From Pseudooceanicola aestuarii (GTDB lineage: Bacteria; Pseudomonadota; Alphaproteobacteria; Rhodobacterales; Rhodobacteraceae): a stretch of 64,000 nucleotides of DNA. Positions 35,728 to 44,865 of the stretch are shown one piece after another. Position 1 is the first letter of the stretch. Every line of letters begins with the position of its first letter. Where the stretch lies: NCBI RefSeq assembly GCF_010614805.1, contig NZ_JAAFZC010000001.1, positions 1,528,001-1,592,000 of the forward strand, written 5' to 3'. The notes beneath the pieces were generated by a model. It was not told the DNA's origin, ran no database searches, and worked only from the letters and a program-made list of their open reading frames with translations. A program made the translations under genes and the position numbers.

Positions 35728-36555
35728 TCATTTCACGGCGCCCTCGGTCAGCCCGGCGACGAACCAGCGCCCGACAAAGGCGAACAGGATCACCACCGGC
35801 AGGATCGACAGGCTGGCCCCGGCCAGCAGCAGACCCCAATCGATCTGGTATTGCCCGATGATGCCAGAGAACCCGACGGGCACGGGCCGCTTGTCGTCGG
35901 ACAGGATCAGCACGGAGGCAAAGACATATTCCGTCCAGGCGGTCACAAAGGCAAAGACCGCCACCGCCGCGATCCCCGGCGCCACCAGGGGGATCATGAT
36001 CCGGCGCAGTACGGTGAAAGGGGCGCCGCCGTCCAGGCGGGCGGCTTCCTCGATCTCCACCGGGATGCCGGCGAAAAACGACCGCAGCAGCCAGATCGCG
36101 AAGGGCAGGGCAAAGGCCACGTTGACCAGCACCAGCGCCAGCCTGCTGTCCACCAGCCCCAGTTTCGCGAAGATGCCGAACAGCGGGATCAGGATCACGA
36201 TGGAGGGGAAGGCATAGGCCAGCAGGATCGCCCGGTAGAGCGTCTCGCGCCCCCGGAAGGACATGCGGAAGAACGCGTAGCCCGCCGGGATCGCCAGCCC
36301 CAGCGTGACCAATGTCGACGCGGTGGCGACCAACAGGCTGTTGAGCATGTAGATCGGGTAATCCGATGCCGCCAGCAGCTTTGTGTAGTGCTGAAGGGTG
36401 AAGTTGTCGGGGATCATGGTCGGGAGGCGCGCTATGATCTCGGCCGGGTCTTTCACCGATCCGGTCAGCACGAACCAGAACGGTGCGAGGACCAGCGCGG
36501 CCAGCAGCAGCAGCACGACGCCCAAGGCGATGTTCCAGCGCAGGGGACGTTTCAT
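35728..36555 (-). CDS. Sugar ABC permease (MalG/UgpE type)
   Basis: A 275-residue permease with six membrane helices and the EAA motif (EEAARLDGGAPFTVLRRIMIPLVAPG) that contacts the ATPase. Part of the amino-sugar transporter; starts 4 bp after the partner permease. The substrate is inferred from the neighbouring nagB/nagA genes. Confidence 0.92.
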   Translation of the reverse strand: MKRPLRWNIALGVVLLLLAALVLAPFWFVLTGSVKDPAEIIARLPTMIPDNFTLQHYTKLLAASDYPIYMLNSLLVATASTLVTLGLAIPAGYAFFRMSFRGRETLYRAILLAYAFPSIVILIPLFGIFAKLGLVDSRLALVLVNVAFALPFAIWLLRSFFAGIPVEIEEAARLDGGAPFTVLRRIMIPLVAPGIAAVAVFAFVTAWTEYVFASVLILSDDKRPVPVGFSGIIGQYQIDWGLLLAGASLSILPVVILFAFVGRWFVAGLTEGAVK

Positions 36556-36559
36556 CGGA

Positions 36560-37438
36560 TCAACGGGCCTCCGGGGGACGGGCCAGCCAGCGGGTGGCGA
36601 TCAGGGCAAAGCCCATCAGGAAGACGGTGGCCAGCACCGCGACCGCCGCCGCCTCGGACATGCGATAGGATTTGAACGCGGTCTCGTAGATCAGGACGGG
36701 CAGGGTGCGGGTGCCGTCCGCCGGACCGCCGGCGGTCAGCAGCCAGATGATGTCGAACACGTTGAAGGACAGCAACGTCCCGATCACCAGCAGCACGCCC
36801 AGTGTCGGCGCCAGTAGTGGCCAGGTGATGCGGCTGAACCGTTTCCACGGGCCTGCGCCGTCGATCCGCGCCGCCTCGAACAGGTCGCCGGGGATACGCG
36901 TCAGCCCGGCCAGCATCATCAGCGTGATAAAGGGGAACCAACGCCAGGAATTGATGAAGACCAGCGTGGCAAATGCGGTGCCGGGCCGGGCAAAGAATCC
37001 AACCGGCGCGTCGGTCAGGCCCGATTGCATCAGCAGCGGGTTCACGATCCCGCCAGAGGTGGAGAACAGCCAGCGCCAGATCATCACGACCACCACGGTG
37101 GGGATGATCCAGGTCAGCACGATCCAGGTACGTGCGATCCGCACGCCGGGAAAATTCTGGTTCAGGGCCAGCGCCGCGACCAGCGCCAGCACGGTCTGCA
37201 ACACCGCATTGGTGACGACCCACAGCAGCGACAGCCAGGAGGCGGACCAGAAATCGCCGTCGGTCAGAACCTCGGCATAGTTTTCCAGACCGACCCATCT
37301 GCCGGGCATGCCCACGGACCGCACATCCTGCAATGACAGCACCACCGCCTGGCCCAGCGGCCAGAGCAGCAGTGCCGCCAGAAACAGGATCGCCGGGGCG
37401 ATGAAGGCAAACGGCAGGATATGCCTGGGTAGTTTCAT
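36560..37438 (-). CDS. Sugar ABC permease (MalF/UgpA type)
   Basis: A 292-residue inner-membrane permease, six helices, with the EAA loop FEAARIDGAGPWKRFSRITWPLLAP near residue 190. It pairs with the MalG-type permease that starts 4 bp downstream. It follows the substrate-binding protein gene in the operon. Confidence 0.92.
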   Translation of the reverse strand: MKLPRHILPFAFIAPAILFLAALLLWPLGQAVVLSLQDVRSVGMPGRWVGLENYAEVLTDGDFWSASWLSLLWVVTNAVLQTVLALVAALALNQNFPGVRIARTWIVLTWIIPTVVVVMIWRWLFSTSGGIVNPLLMQSGLTDAPVGFFARPGTAFATLVFINSWRWFPFITLMMLAGLTRIPGDLFEAARIDGAGPWKRFSRITWPLLAPTLGVLLVIGTLLSFNVFDIIWLLTAGGPADGTRTLPVLIYETAFKSYRMSEAAAVAVLATVFLMGFALIATRWLARPPEAR

Positions 37439-37456
37439 CGCCCCGGCTCCGGTTTC

Positions 37457-38740
37457 TTACTCGGTCAGGTCTTGCATGCGCGCCTGACCATCGGCCACGG
37501 CCTCGGTCGGGTCCATCCCCTTGACCGCCACGGATTGCAGGGTCTCCGCCAGCACGTTCTGGGCGGAAATGGCCGCAATGGCCGGGAACACCCGCCCGGA
37601 GGTAAAGCCGAACAGCATCCCGTTGGCGGAATTGTCGATCACCGTTTCGATCTGGCTGCGATACTTCTCGACCATCGGATCGGACCAGAAGCTGTCGGCC
37701 TCTGCACCGTCGGCGGTGACGGGCATGAACAGCCCCGGCTCCATGTTCAGGAACCGTCCGTAATTTTCGGGCTTCAGCAGCCAGCGAATGAAAGTCTTGG
37801 AGGCTTCCATCTTCCCTTCGTCACGGCTCAGCAGCATGACGGCATTGGCGTAGGCGATGGTATTGTGCGTCTCGCCATCCTGCGAGGGGATCGCCGCCAC
37901 GCCCAGATCGGCAGCATCGCCTTCGGCCTGGGTATCATAGGTGGAGATAACGGAGAACTGCATGATCATCCCGCAGCTGGCAGAGGCAAAGCAGGCCTCG
38001 GCCTCGCCCCAGGTCCAGGACGGCGCGTCGGGCGGAGAAAATTCCAGCATCCCGTTGTAGAAGTCATAGGCCGCCACGGTCTGCGGATTGTCGAACCGCA
38101 AGCTGCCGTCCTCGTTGTAGATCTCGGAGGCGCCGCCATTTGCCATCACGGAATAGACGGTCTGATCGGTATAAAGCTGCTGGTTCGCGGGCAGACCCAT
38201 GCCATAGGTGCCGTCGGCCGTCAGTGCCTTGGCGGCGGCGGACCAGTCGTCCCATGTGGTCGGCACGTCGATCCCGGCGGCCTCGAACACCGAGGGGCGG
38301 TACCACAGGTTCATCGACATGTTGTAAAGCGGCACGGCCCAGACACCTTCGTCGTAGGAATAGGCCTCTACGGTCGAATCGATGAAATCATGTTCGGCGT
38401 CCAGTTCCTCCACGAAGTCGGCGACCGAAGTCAGAGCGCCCATCCCCTTGAGGATCGGGGCGAAATCGGGGATCGCGAACAACATGTCCGGCCCGGCGCC
38501 GGCGGCCAGCGCGGCGGGCGCCTTGGCGTAGACCTCGCCCCAGTTCTGCGGCTCCTGGCTGACCTCGATCTCGGGGTGGGCGGCGTTGAACTCGTCCAGA
38601 AGCATCTGCACCCGGTCGACGCGATGGGGCGGCTGCTCCATGTGCCACAGGGTCAGTTCGGTCTGGGCGCTGGCGGCGAACGGCAGCAGGACTGCCAGGG
38701 CGGCGCCGCCCAGAAGGGTGGTCTTGTGCATACGGGTCAT
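37457..38740 (-). CDS. Extracellular sugar-binding protein of the amino-sugar ABC transporter
   Basis: A 427-residue family-1 solute-binding protein with a signal peptide (MTRMHKTTLLGGAALAVLLP, cleavage after ASA). The mature protein has the fold markers LTLWHMEQPPHRVDRVQML, FAIPDFAPILKGMG, YDEGVWAVPLYNMSMNLWYRP and FIRWLLKPENYGRF. GAGGA precedes the ATG at 38740. It captures GlcNAc, chitobiose or a related sugar by inference from the nag genes. Confidence 0.9.
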   Translation of the reverse strand: MTRMHKTTLLGGAALAVLLPFAASAQTELTLWHMEQPPHRVDRVQMLLDEFNAAHPEIEVSQEPQNWGEVYAKAPAALAAGAGPDMLFAIPDFAPILKGMGALTSVADFVEELDAEHDFIDSTVEAYSYDEGVWAVPLYNMSMNLWYRPSVFEAAGIDVPTTWDDWSAAAKALTADGTYGMGLPANQQLYTDQTVYSVMANGGASEIYNEDGSLRFDNPQTVAAYDFYNGMLEFSPPDAPSWTWGEAEACFASASCGMIMQFSVISTYDTQAEGDAADLGVAAIPSQDGETHNTIAYANAVMLLSRDEGKMEASKTFIRWLLKPENYGRFLNMEPGLFMPVTADGAEADSFWSDPMVEKYRSQIETVIDNSANGMLFGFTSGRVFPAIAAISAQNVLAETLQSVAVKGMDPTEAVADGQARMQDLTE

Positions 38741-38784
38741 GGTCTTCCTCTCTGCTGGGGTTGGGGGCTCTTTCCGGCCCCTGG

Positions 38785-39519
38785 TCATTTCAGGTGTGGA
38801 TTGCGGTCGCGGTAGCGGGCGACAAGGCGCGCGTTGTTCTCTGCCGCACCGTCCATGTTGGCACTGCGAAAGACGGGCGGATCACCGTCCTGCGCCAGTG
38901 CCTGAGCGACCTCCACCACGACGGCGTTCAGGATCGCGGCCCCCACCACGGTAGAGGCGGGGCCGGCGCGCAGGTCGGTGCCGGGCAAGGCGGCGATGGC
39001 GTCGCCAGCCTCGATCCCGTTGTCGATCACGATATCGGCCAGGTCTGCCAGCCGGGTCCGGCCCTTGGCGGCGGCGGTGGAATAGTCCAGCGACGTCAGC
39101 GCCACCACGGTTGCCCCGGCTTCCCGGCCCAGCCGCGCGGCCTCCAGCGGTGCGGCGTTGACCCCGGAATTGGAGATCACCAGCAGAACGTCGCCCGCGC
39201 CCAGCCCGTAGCGCCCGATGATCGGTGCGACCAGCCCTTCGGTCCGCTCCAGCGCGGAGCCCGAGACTGCCCCTTCGTGCAGCATGGTGGCCGCGGACAG
39301 GATCGGCACGGCGCAGGCCAGGCCGCCGGCGCGGTACAGCACCTCTTCGGCCAGCATGTGGGAATGGCCTGTGCCAAAAACAAAGAACTGCCGGTCGGCG
39401 CGGGCGGCGCGGGTCACGGCGGCGGCGGTGGCGGCAATGGCCTGCGCCGGGCCGTCGTTCTTCAGCCGGGTGATCAGGGCGGTCAGCCCGTTCAGGTAAT
39501 GCAGCGCGGCATCGGTCAT
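38785..39519 (-). CDS. SIS-domain sugar-phosphate protein
   Basis: A 244-residue SIS-domain protein. The phosphosugar-binding core is seen as FFVFGTGHSHMLAEEVLYRAGG, LAVISNSGVNAAPLE-like VLLVISNSGVNAAPLEAARL and ATVVALTSLDYS. Such proteins are isomerases, etherases (MurQ type) or AgaS-like deaminases. The start overlaps the GntR stop (ATGA). It may process MurNAc-6-phosphate or another amino-sugar phosphate. Confidence 0.85.
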   Translation of the reverse strand: MTDAALHYLNGLTALITRLKNDGPAQAIAATAAAVTRAARADRQFFVFGTGHSHMLAEEVLYRAGGLACAVPILSAATMLHEGAVSGSALERTEGLVAPIIGRYGLGAGDVLLVISNSGVNAAPLEAARLGREAGATVVALTSLDYSTAAAKGRTRLADLADIVIDNGIEAGDAIAALPGTDLRAGPASTVVGAAILNAVVVEVAQALAQDGDPPVFRSANMDGAAENNARLVARYRDRNPHLK

Positions 39520-40259
39520 TCGGCGCCCCCCAGGGTCAGGTGAACTTTCATGTTGAACGCATCCCCGCGATAGAGCGACCGGACGAATTCAAACGCCCCT
39601 CCCTGTGCATCGCGGGTCAGGCGGGTCAGCCGCAGGATCGGTGCGCCCTCGGGCAGGTTCAGCCGGTGCGCGGTCTCGTTGTCGGCGGCGGCAGCTTCCA
39701 GCGTCTGTTCGGCGGTGGTGGGCGTGATGTCATATTCCGCGCGCAGCCGCGCATAGGTCGATTGCCGCGCGAAATCCGCCCCGTCGAAGAAGCCGGGGGT
39801 GACGCTGGCATCGATCTCGGACATCTCGATCGCGACAGGAGCGCCGTCCACCAGCCTGATGCGGGTCAGGCGGTGGATCGGCGCACCCTGCGCGAGGCCC
39901 AGGGCCAGAACCGTATCCGGGTCGGGGGTCCTGGTGGCGGCCTCGATCACGACGGAGGCGATGTCGCGGCCCTGCAGGCGCATCGCCTCGGAGAAACCGG
40001 TCAGCGCGGTCAACTCCTGCTGGATGGCCCCGCTGCGCACAAAGGTACCGCGCCCCACCTGCGCCTCAAGGTAACCGCGCTGCGTCAAGTGGCGCAGCGC
40101 CTGACGGGCGGTCATCCGGCTGATCTGGCGGTCCTTCGCCATGTCCCGTTCCGAGGGCAGGCGCGCCCCCTCGGCCAGGCGACCGGCGCGGATGTCGGCC
40201 TCGATATCCCGCGCGATGGCGAGGTAGCGGGGCAGGTTGGTGTCTTCGGACTGGTCCAT
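39516..40259 (-). CDS. GntR-family (HutC/NagR) regulator of the amino-sugar operon
   Basis: A 247-residue GntR regulator: winged helix at residues 10-75 (RLPSERDMAKDRQISRMTARQALRHL) and a UTRA ligand domain (about 95-240). UTRA regulators of this type sense sugar phosphates such as GlcN6P. It heads the operon, overlaps the SIS gene by 4 bp, and a palindrome lies 7 bp before its start, so autoregulation is likely. Confidence 0.9.
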   Translation of the reverse strand: MDQSEDTNLPRYLAIARDIEADIRAGRLAEGARLPSERDMAKDRQISRMTARQALRHLTQRGYLEAQVGRGTFVRSGAIQQELTALTGFSEAMRLQGRDIASVVIEAATRTPDPDTVLALGLAQGAPIHRLTRIRLVDGAPVAIEMSEIDASVTPGFFDGADFARQSTYARLRAEYDITPTTAEQTLEAAAADNETAHRLNLPEGAPILRLTRLTRDAQGGAFEFVRSLYRGDAFNMKVHLTLGGAE

Positions 40260-40266
40260 TTGTCGT

Positions 40267-40282
40267 ATTGGTACATACCAAT
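40267..40282 (-). promoter_or_regulatory. GntR operator
   Basis: ATTGGTACATACCAAT, a 7 bp inverted repeat (ATTGGTA/TACCAAT) around CA, lies directly before the GntR gene on the minus strand. Position and symmetry fit the operator for this NagR-like protein. Confidence 0.7.
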
Positions 40283-40400
40283 TTTAGAAGTGCAAGGGGC
40301 AATGGCCCGATTGCGGTCGGGTCGGGGCAGGGAAACCAGAGTTGGATCAAGGAATGAGCCGTGAGGCGCGCCGCTCCGGCGGGCCGCCCCGGTCGGTTGG

Positions 40401-41906
40401 TCAGGGGCCGTTGGTTCCCAGCAGCCTGTCGCGGTGGTCGGCATATCTGGCACGGGCGGCGGTCCACAGCGCAGCGTCGCGCCCCCGAGGCGGATGACGG
40501 CGCTGGCCCAGCCCGGTCAGCGCGGTACTGGCGGTGACGATATCGGGATGCGCACCGGCCATCACGGCGGCCAGCATCGCCGCCCCGCGCGCGCCGAATT
40601 CGGTGCCCTCCGGCACGATCACGCAGCGGCCCGTCGCCTCGGCGATCATATCGCACCACAGCGCACTGCGGCTGCCGCCACCGGTCAGGGTCAGCGGCTG
40701 GTCTGCCGGCAGTTGCAACAACTCCACCAGATCGGCGATGGCAAAGGTCACGCCCTCGAACACCGCGCGCAGCAGATCGGCGCGGCCATGGGCGGGGGAG
40801 AGCCCGGCGAATTGCGCCCGCGCTGCGGCATCGGCGACGGGCGCGATGATCCCGCTTTCGCTGAGATAGGGCAGGTAGGTCGCGCCACCGGCGCCCACCG
40901 GCACCTCCGCCACCAGCGCGTTCAGCTGGTCGTAGCCGTCGGGCGCCGCCAACAGGTCCGGCGCCAACAGGGACATCGCCCAATCCAGGTTCAGCGTGCC
41001 GGCCACGTTGACCATCGCGCGATACCACAACCCACCGGGAAGGGAGAACAGCAGCCCCAGGTCCGGCGGGTCGAACACCGGCACGTCGCTGATCCGGCCC
41101 ACCATGCAGGTGGTGCCCAGAACCGCCGTCGCCGCGCCGGGTGCCAACCCGCCTGCGCCGATCACCGTGGCGGGCACGTCGCCCGCGCCCACCGCCACCG
41201 GCACCCCCTGCGGCAGGCCGGTTTGCGCGGCGGCGGCGGCAGTGATCCGCCCGGCACAGGCGGAGCTGTCCTGCGGGGCGGGGAACAGATGGGCCAGCCC
41301 GCCCAGCCCGAACAGGTCGCGCATTGCGGCGCTTCCCGATTGGCTGCGCGCGCAGCCGGGGGCGACGGCGGCCTCGGTCCGGTCGATGCCGATGGTGCCG
41401 GTCAGCCGGGCGCGCAACATGTCCTTGTAGGAGATCGCGGCATGGGCGCCGGCGACCAGATCGGGCTCTTCCTCCGCCAGCGTGGCCAGCAGAGGCAGGG
41501 TACAGCCCTGCTGCATCACCGACCCGGAGGAGGCGAAAATTTCCGCCATCAAGCCGGGCCGGGCGGAGATCATCCGATCCAGCAGGGGCTGGCTGCGGCT
41601 GTCCTCCCAGTTGATGCCGGGGCGCAGGGGCAGGCCCGCGTCATCGACCAGCCACAGGCCGACCATTGCGGCGCTCAACCCCAATCCGATCAGGTCTTCA
41701 GGAGGGCGGCCGCTGGCTTCCATCGCCTCGCGCAGCACGGCGCAGGTGGCGGCCCAACAGGCGTTGCCATCGGCCTCCACCCGGCCATTGCCGGGGCGCG
41801 ACAGCGGCGTGCGCCGCGTGGCCACCGACAGCATTCGCCCGTCAAGGTCAAAGCACGCGGCCTTGACCACCGAAGACCCGGCATCGAGGCCCAGAACACA
41901 GGTCAT
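40401..41906 (-). CDS. FGGY-family carbohydrate kinase
   Basis: A 501-residue kinase with both FGGY actin-like domains: N-terminal VLGLDAGSSVVKAACFDLDG, the GLGLSAAMVGLWLVDDAGLPLRPGINWEDSRS substrate region and the C-terminal LTLTGGGSRSALWCDMIAEATG. Relatives phosphorylate xylulose, erythritol, glycerol or lyxose. AAGGAG precedes the ATG at 41906. It lies upstream of the GntR-amino-sugar operon on the same strand, separated by 142 bp including the operator, so it may be a separate unit. No ROK or BadF amino-sugar kinase is in the operon. Confidence 0.88.
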   Translation of the reverse strand: MTCVLGLDAGSSVVKAACFDLDGRMLSVATRRTPLSRPGNGRVEADGNACWAATCAVLREAMEASGRPPEDLIGLGLSAAMVGLWLVDDAGLPLRPGINWEDSRSQPLLDRMISARPGLMAEIFASSGSVMQQGCTLPLLATLAEEEPDLVAGAHAAISYKDMLRARLTGTIGIDRTEAAVAPGCARSQSGSAAMRDLFGLGGLAHLFPAPQDSSACAGRITAAAAAQTGLPQGVPVAVGAGDVPATVIGAGGLAPGAATAVLGTTCMVGRISDVPVFDPPDLGLLFSLPGGLWYRAMVNVAGTLNLDWAMSLLAPDLLAAPDGYDQLNALVAEVPVGAGGATYLPYLSESGIIAPVADAAARAQFAGLSPAHGRADLLRAVFEGVTFAIADLVELLQLPADQPLTLTGGGSRSALWCDMIAEATGRCVIVPEGTEFGARGAAMLAAVMAGAHPDIVTASTALTGLGQRRHPPRGRDAALWTAARARYADHRDRLLGTNGP

Positions 41907-42004
41907 GGCCGCTCCTTTCCGATTGCTGCCCGCCATCAGGCGGGGACGGGGGCGATCAATGACCCGGCAGCAGGGCGGGCGTCAAGCCGCGGCGGCGCCT
42001 CGCC

Positions 42005-42907
42005 TCATTCCGGCCCGCCTGCGCGGCGCGACATGGCGCGATACCCGGCAACCAGCGCGTCGAACACCGCCCGCACGCGGGGCACGCGGGCCAGGTTCTC
42101 GTGGGTGACGATCCAGACCCCCAGCCGCGCCACCACGACATCGGGCAGGACATGCACCAGACCCGGATCGGCGCGCCCCACCGGCACCTGCGTCACCGCA
42201 ATGCCCAGCCCGGCGCGGGCGGCGGCCAGCTGGGCGGGGTGGCTGTCGGTGCGCAGGACAAAAGTGTCGGACCCGATGCGTGCGATCAGCGTCTGCGCGA
42301 TGTTCAGATCCGCGCGGCTGCGGTCAGGGCCGATCATGTCGTGCCGCGCCAGATCGGCGATGGCATCGGGCCGCCCGTGTCGATCGATGTAGCCCCGCGC
42401 GGCAAACAGGCCCAGCGGCACGGTCCCGGCCTTTTGCGCCACCAATGCCGCCTGCGTCGGCGTGACGGTGCGCACGGCGATATCGACTTCCTGCGTCAAA
42501 ACGTCGGCGGGCAGGTTGCTCAGCGCCAGTTCGATGCGCAGGGCGGGATGGCTGTCGCGCAGGGGGCGCAGGAGGGCGGGCACGACCTCCACGCCCATGA
42601 GATCAGGGACACTCAGCCGGACAACGCCCGCCGCCGCGCCCCGATCCGAGGCCTGCCGCACGAACAGGTCCGAAGCATGGGCCATGGCGCGGGCCGGGGC
42701 ACGCAGCGCCTCTCCGGCGGGGGTGGGGGTCAGCCCACTGGCAGAGCGGGTGAACAGCACCAACTCCAACCGTCGTTCCAGCGTGTCGATCCGGGCGCGC
42801 ACCGTGGGATGCGACAGACCCAGCTGCCGTGCCGCCGCCGACAGGCTGCCAGTTTCCAGCACGGCAAGGAAGACGCGCTGATCCTCCCAGGAGATCGGCA
42901 GGATCAT
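42005..42907 (-). CDS. LysR-family regulator
   Basis: A 300-residue LysR regulator: helix-turn-helix at residues 8-66 (AVLETGSLSAAARQLGLSHPTVRARIDTLE) and an effector domain (VRLSVPDLMGVEVVPALLR, IAVRTVTPTQAALVAQK). Divergent from the NAD-dependent epimerase gene across about 100 bp, so that gene is the probable target. Effector unknown. Confidence 0.85.
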   Translation of the reverse strand: MILPISWEDQRVFLAVLETGSLSAAARQLGLSHPTVRARIDTLERRLELVLFTRSASGLTPTPAGEALRAPARAMAHASDLFVRQASDRGAAAGVVRLSVPDLMGVEVVPALLRPLRDSHPALRIELALSNLPADVLTQEVDIAVRTVTPTQAALVAQKAGTVPLGLFAARGYIDRHGRPDAIADLARHDMIGPDRSRADLNIAQTLIARIGSDTFVLRTDSHPAQLAAARAGLGIAVTQVPVGRADPGLVHVLPDVVVARLGVWIVTHENLARVPRVRAVFDALVAGYRAMSRRAGGPE

Positions 42908-43006
42908 AAAATTCTTTCTATCCGATGACGGTTTTCTTGGAATTCCCTTTCTATGGGGTGGCCTGCGATCCTGGGGATGTCAACAGCTCAGGAAAGGATC
43001 GGGGCG

Positions 43007-43993
43007 ATGGAATACGGGAAAAGGATGCTTGTTTTGGGGGCGACCGGCGGGATCGGCGGGGCGATTGCCGGGGCGATGCTGCAAGCGGGATGGCACGTGC
43101 GGGGCATGGCGCGCGCCGGCTCTGACCGGGTGGGTGCGCCGGGCGGGATCGACTGGGTCACTGGCGACGCGATGCGCCGCGACGACGTGATCCGCGCCGC
43201 CGATGGGGTGGACGTGATCGTGCACGCCGTGAACCCGGCCAATTATCGCAACTGGGCGCAACTGGTGCTGCCGATGATCGACAACACGATCGCGGCGGCC
43301 CGTGCGGTCGGCGGGGCGCGGGTGGTGCTGCCCGGAACGATCTACAATTTCGACCCGGCGAAAACGCCGGTGCTGGGGGCGACCTCTCCGCAGGCGCCGC
43401 GCAGCCGCAAGGGCAGGATCCGCGTGCAAATGGAACAGCGGCTGCAAGACGCTGCGCCCGAGGTGCCGGCACTGATCCTGCGGTCGGGGGATTTCTTTGG
43501 ACCGGGGGCCACGCGTTCCAGCTGGTTTGCGCAGGCGATGGTGAAGCCGGGCCAGCCACTGCGGCGGATCGTGAACCCGGCCCGCAGCGCCGGGCACAGC
43601 TGGGCTTACCTGCCCGACCTGGCGCGCGCCTTTGCCCTGTTGCTGGAAACGCCAGAGGCGCTGGCCCCGTTCGAGCGGGTGCAGTTCCGGGGCCTCTACG
43701 ACGCCGAAGGCACCGCGATGATCGACGCGCTGCAACAGGCCTGTGGGCATCGCTTGCCGGTGCGCCGGTTTCCCTGGTGGGCACTGCGCCTGCTGGCGCC
43801 GCTGGGCGGGTTCCTGCGCGAGGCGGCCGAGATCACGCCCTATTGGTCCCATCCCGTGGAGCTGGACAACAGCCGGCTGGAGCGGCTGATCGGCCCGGAA
43901 CCCGCGACACCGCTGACAGAGGCGGTGCGCGCCACGTTGCAGGATTTCGGCTGCCTGGATGCTGCTCCAGCGCTACGCCCCGCCAGTTCTTGA
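43007..43993 (+). CDS. NAD(P)-dependent epimerase/dehydratase (SDR)
   Basis: A 328-residue extended-SDR/NmrA-like protein. The Rossmann motif MLVLGATGGIGGAIAGAML is near the start, followed by VDVIVHAVNPANY and the FDPAKTPVLGATSPQAPRS region; the canonical Tyr-x3-Lys of the SDR active site is not evident. The GGAAAGGATCGGGG stretch before ATG 43007 supports this start. Divergent from LysR. The reaction is unknown. Confidence 0.75.
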   Translation: MEYGKRMLVLGATGGIGGAIAGAMLQAGWHVRGMARAGSDRVGAPGGIDWVTGDAMRRDDVIRAADGVDVIVHAVNPANYRNWAQLVLPMIDNTIAAARAVGGARVVLPGTIYNFDPAKTPVLGATSPQAPRSRKGRIRVQMEQRLQDAAPEVPALILRSGDFFGPGATRSSWFAQAMVKPGQPLRRIVNPARSAGHSWAYLPDLARAFALLLETPEALAPFERVQFRGLYDAEGTAMIDALQQACGHRLPVRRFPWWALRLLAPLGGFLREAAEITPYWSHPVELDNSRLERLIGPEPATPLTEAVRATLQDFGCLDAAPALRPASS

Positions 43994-44130
43994 GGAGGGT
44001 GCTTGGAGGCGGGTTGCCTGAAGGTTGGCGGGGCCTGATGGAGGGCTGCCGGAGGGTGCGCCCCGGCCTGCGCCTCACCGGGAGGTCGGGAGGTCGCGAT
44101 GTCCGAAGCCGGGGAGACGGGCTGCCCGGC

Positions 44131-44865
44131 CTACCCGCCGACGCGTTTCAGGAACCGTTGCAGGCGGGGATCGCGGGGGGCGTCGAAGATCTGGGAGGGG
44201 GGGCCTTCTTCGACAATGCGGCCACCATCCATGAAGACGATGCGATCCGCGATCTCGCGGGCGAATTGCATCTCGTGGGTGACGATCAGCATGGTCTGGC
44301 GCTTCTCCGCCACGCGGCGCATGAGGTCCAGCACCTCCCCCACCCATTCGGGGTCCAGCGCCGATGTCGGCTCGTCGAACAGCATCAGATCGGCCTCCAG
44401 CGCCATGGCGCGGCCAATGCCGACGCGCTGTTGCTGTCCACCGGACAGCGCCGCGGGGTAGCTGTTCGCCTTTTCCGCCAGGCCGGTTTCGGTCAGGATC
44501 TCGCGCGCGCGGGCGGCGGCCTGATCGCGGGATTGGCCTTGGACGGTGACCAGCGCCTCCATGATGTTTTCCTGCGCGGTCTTGTTGGCGAACAGCGCGT
44601 AGTTCTGGAACACGAAGGCGGTGCGTCGCCGCAGCGCCAGGATATCGGCGCGGCTGGCGCGGGCGGCATCCACGGTCAGATCGCCGATGGTGATCCGCCC
44701 TTCCTGCGGACGATCCAGGAAATTCAGGCTGCGCAGCAGCGTCGATTTCCCGGTGCCCGAGGGGCCGATGATCACCACCCGCTCCCCTTCGGCGATGGAC
44801 AGGTCGATGCCGTTCAGCACCGGCGCGCCGTCGAAACGCTTGGTCAGGGCCTGGATGTCGATCAT
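44131..44865 (-). CDS. Amino-acid ABC transporter ATPase
   Basis: A 244-residue polar-amino-acid-type ATPase (HisP/GlnQ/TcyC class). Walker A GPSGTGKST, Q-loop NYALFANKTAQENI, signature LSGGQQQRVGIGRAMAL, Walker B LMLFDEPTSALDPE and H-loop LIVTHEMQFARE. The ATG at 44865 overlaps the permease stop. Last gene of a three-gene binding protein-permease-ATPase operon. Confidence 0.93.
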   Translation of the reverse strand: MIDIQALTKRFDGAPVLNGIDLSIAEGERVVIIGPSGTGKSTLLRSLNFLDRPQEGRITIGDLTVDAARASRADILALRRRTAFVFQNYALFANKTAQENIMEALVTVQGQSRDQAAARAREILTETGLAEKANSYPAALSGGQQQRVGIGRAMALEADLMLFDEPTSALDPEWVGEVLDLMRRVAEKRQTMLIVTHEMQFAREIADRIVFMDGGRIVEEGPPSQIFDAPRDPRLQRFLKRVGG

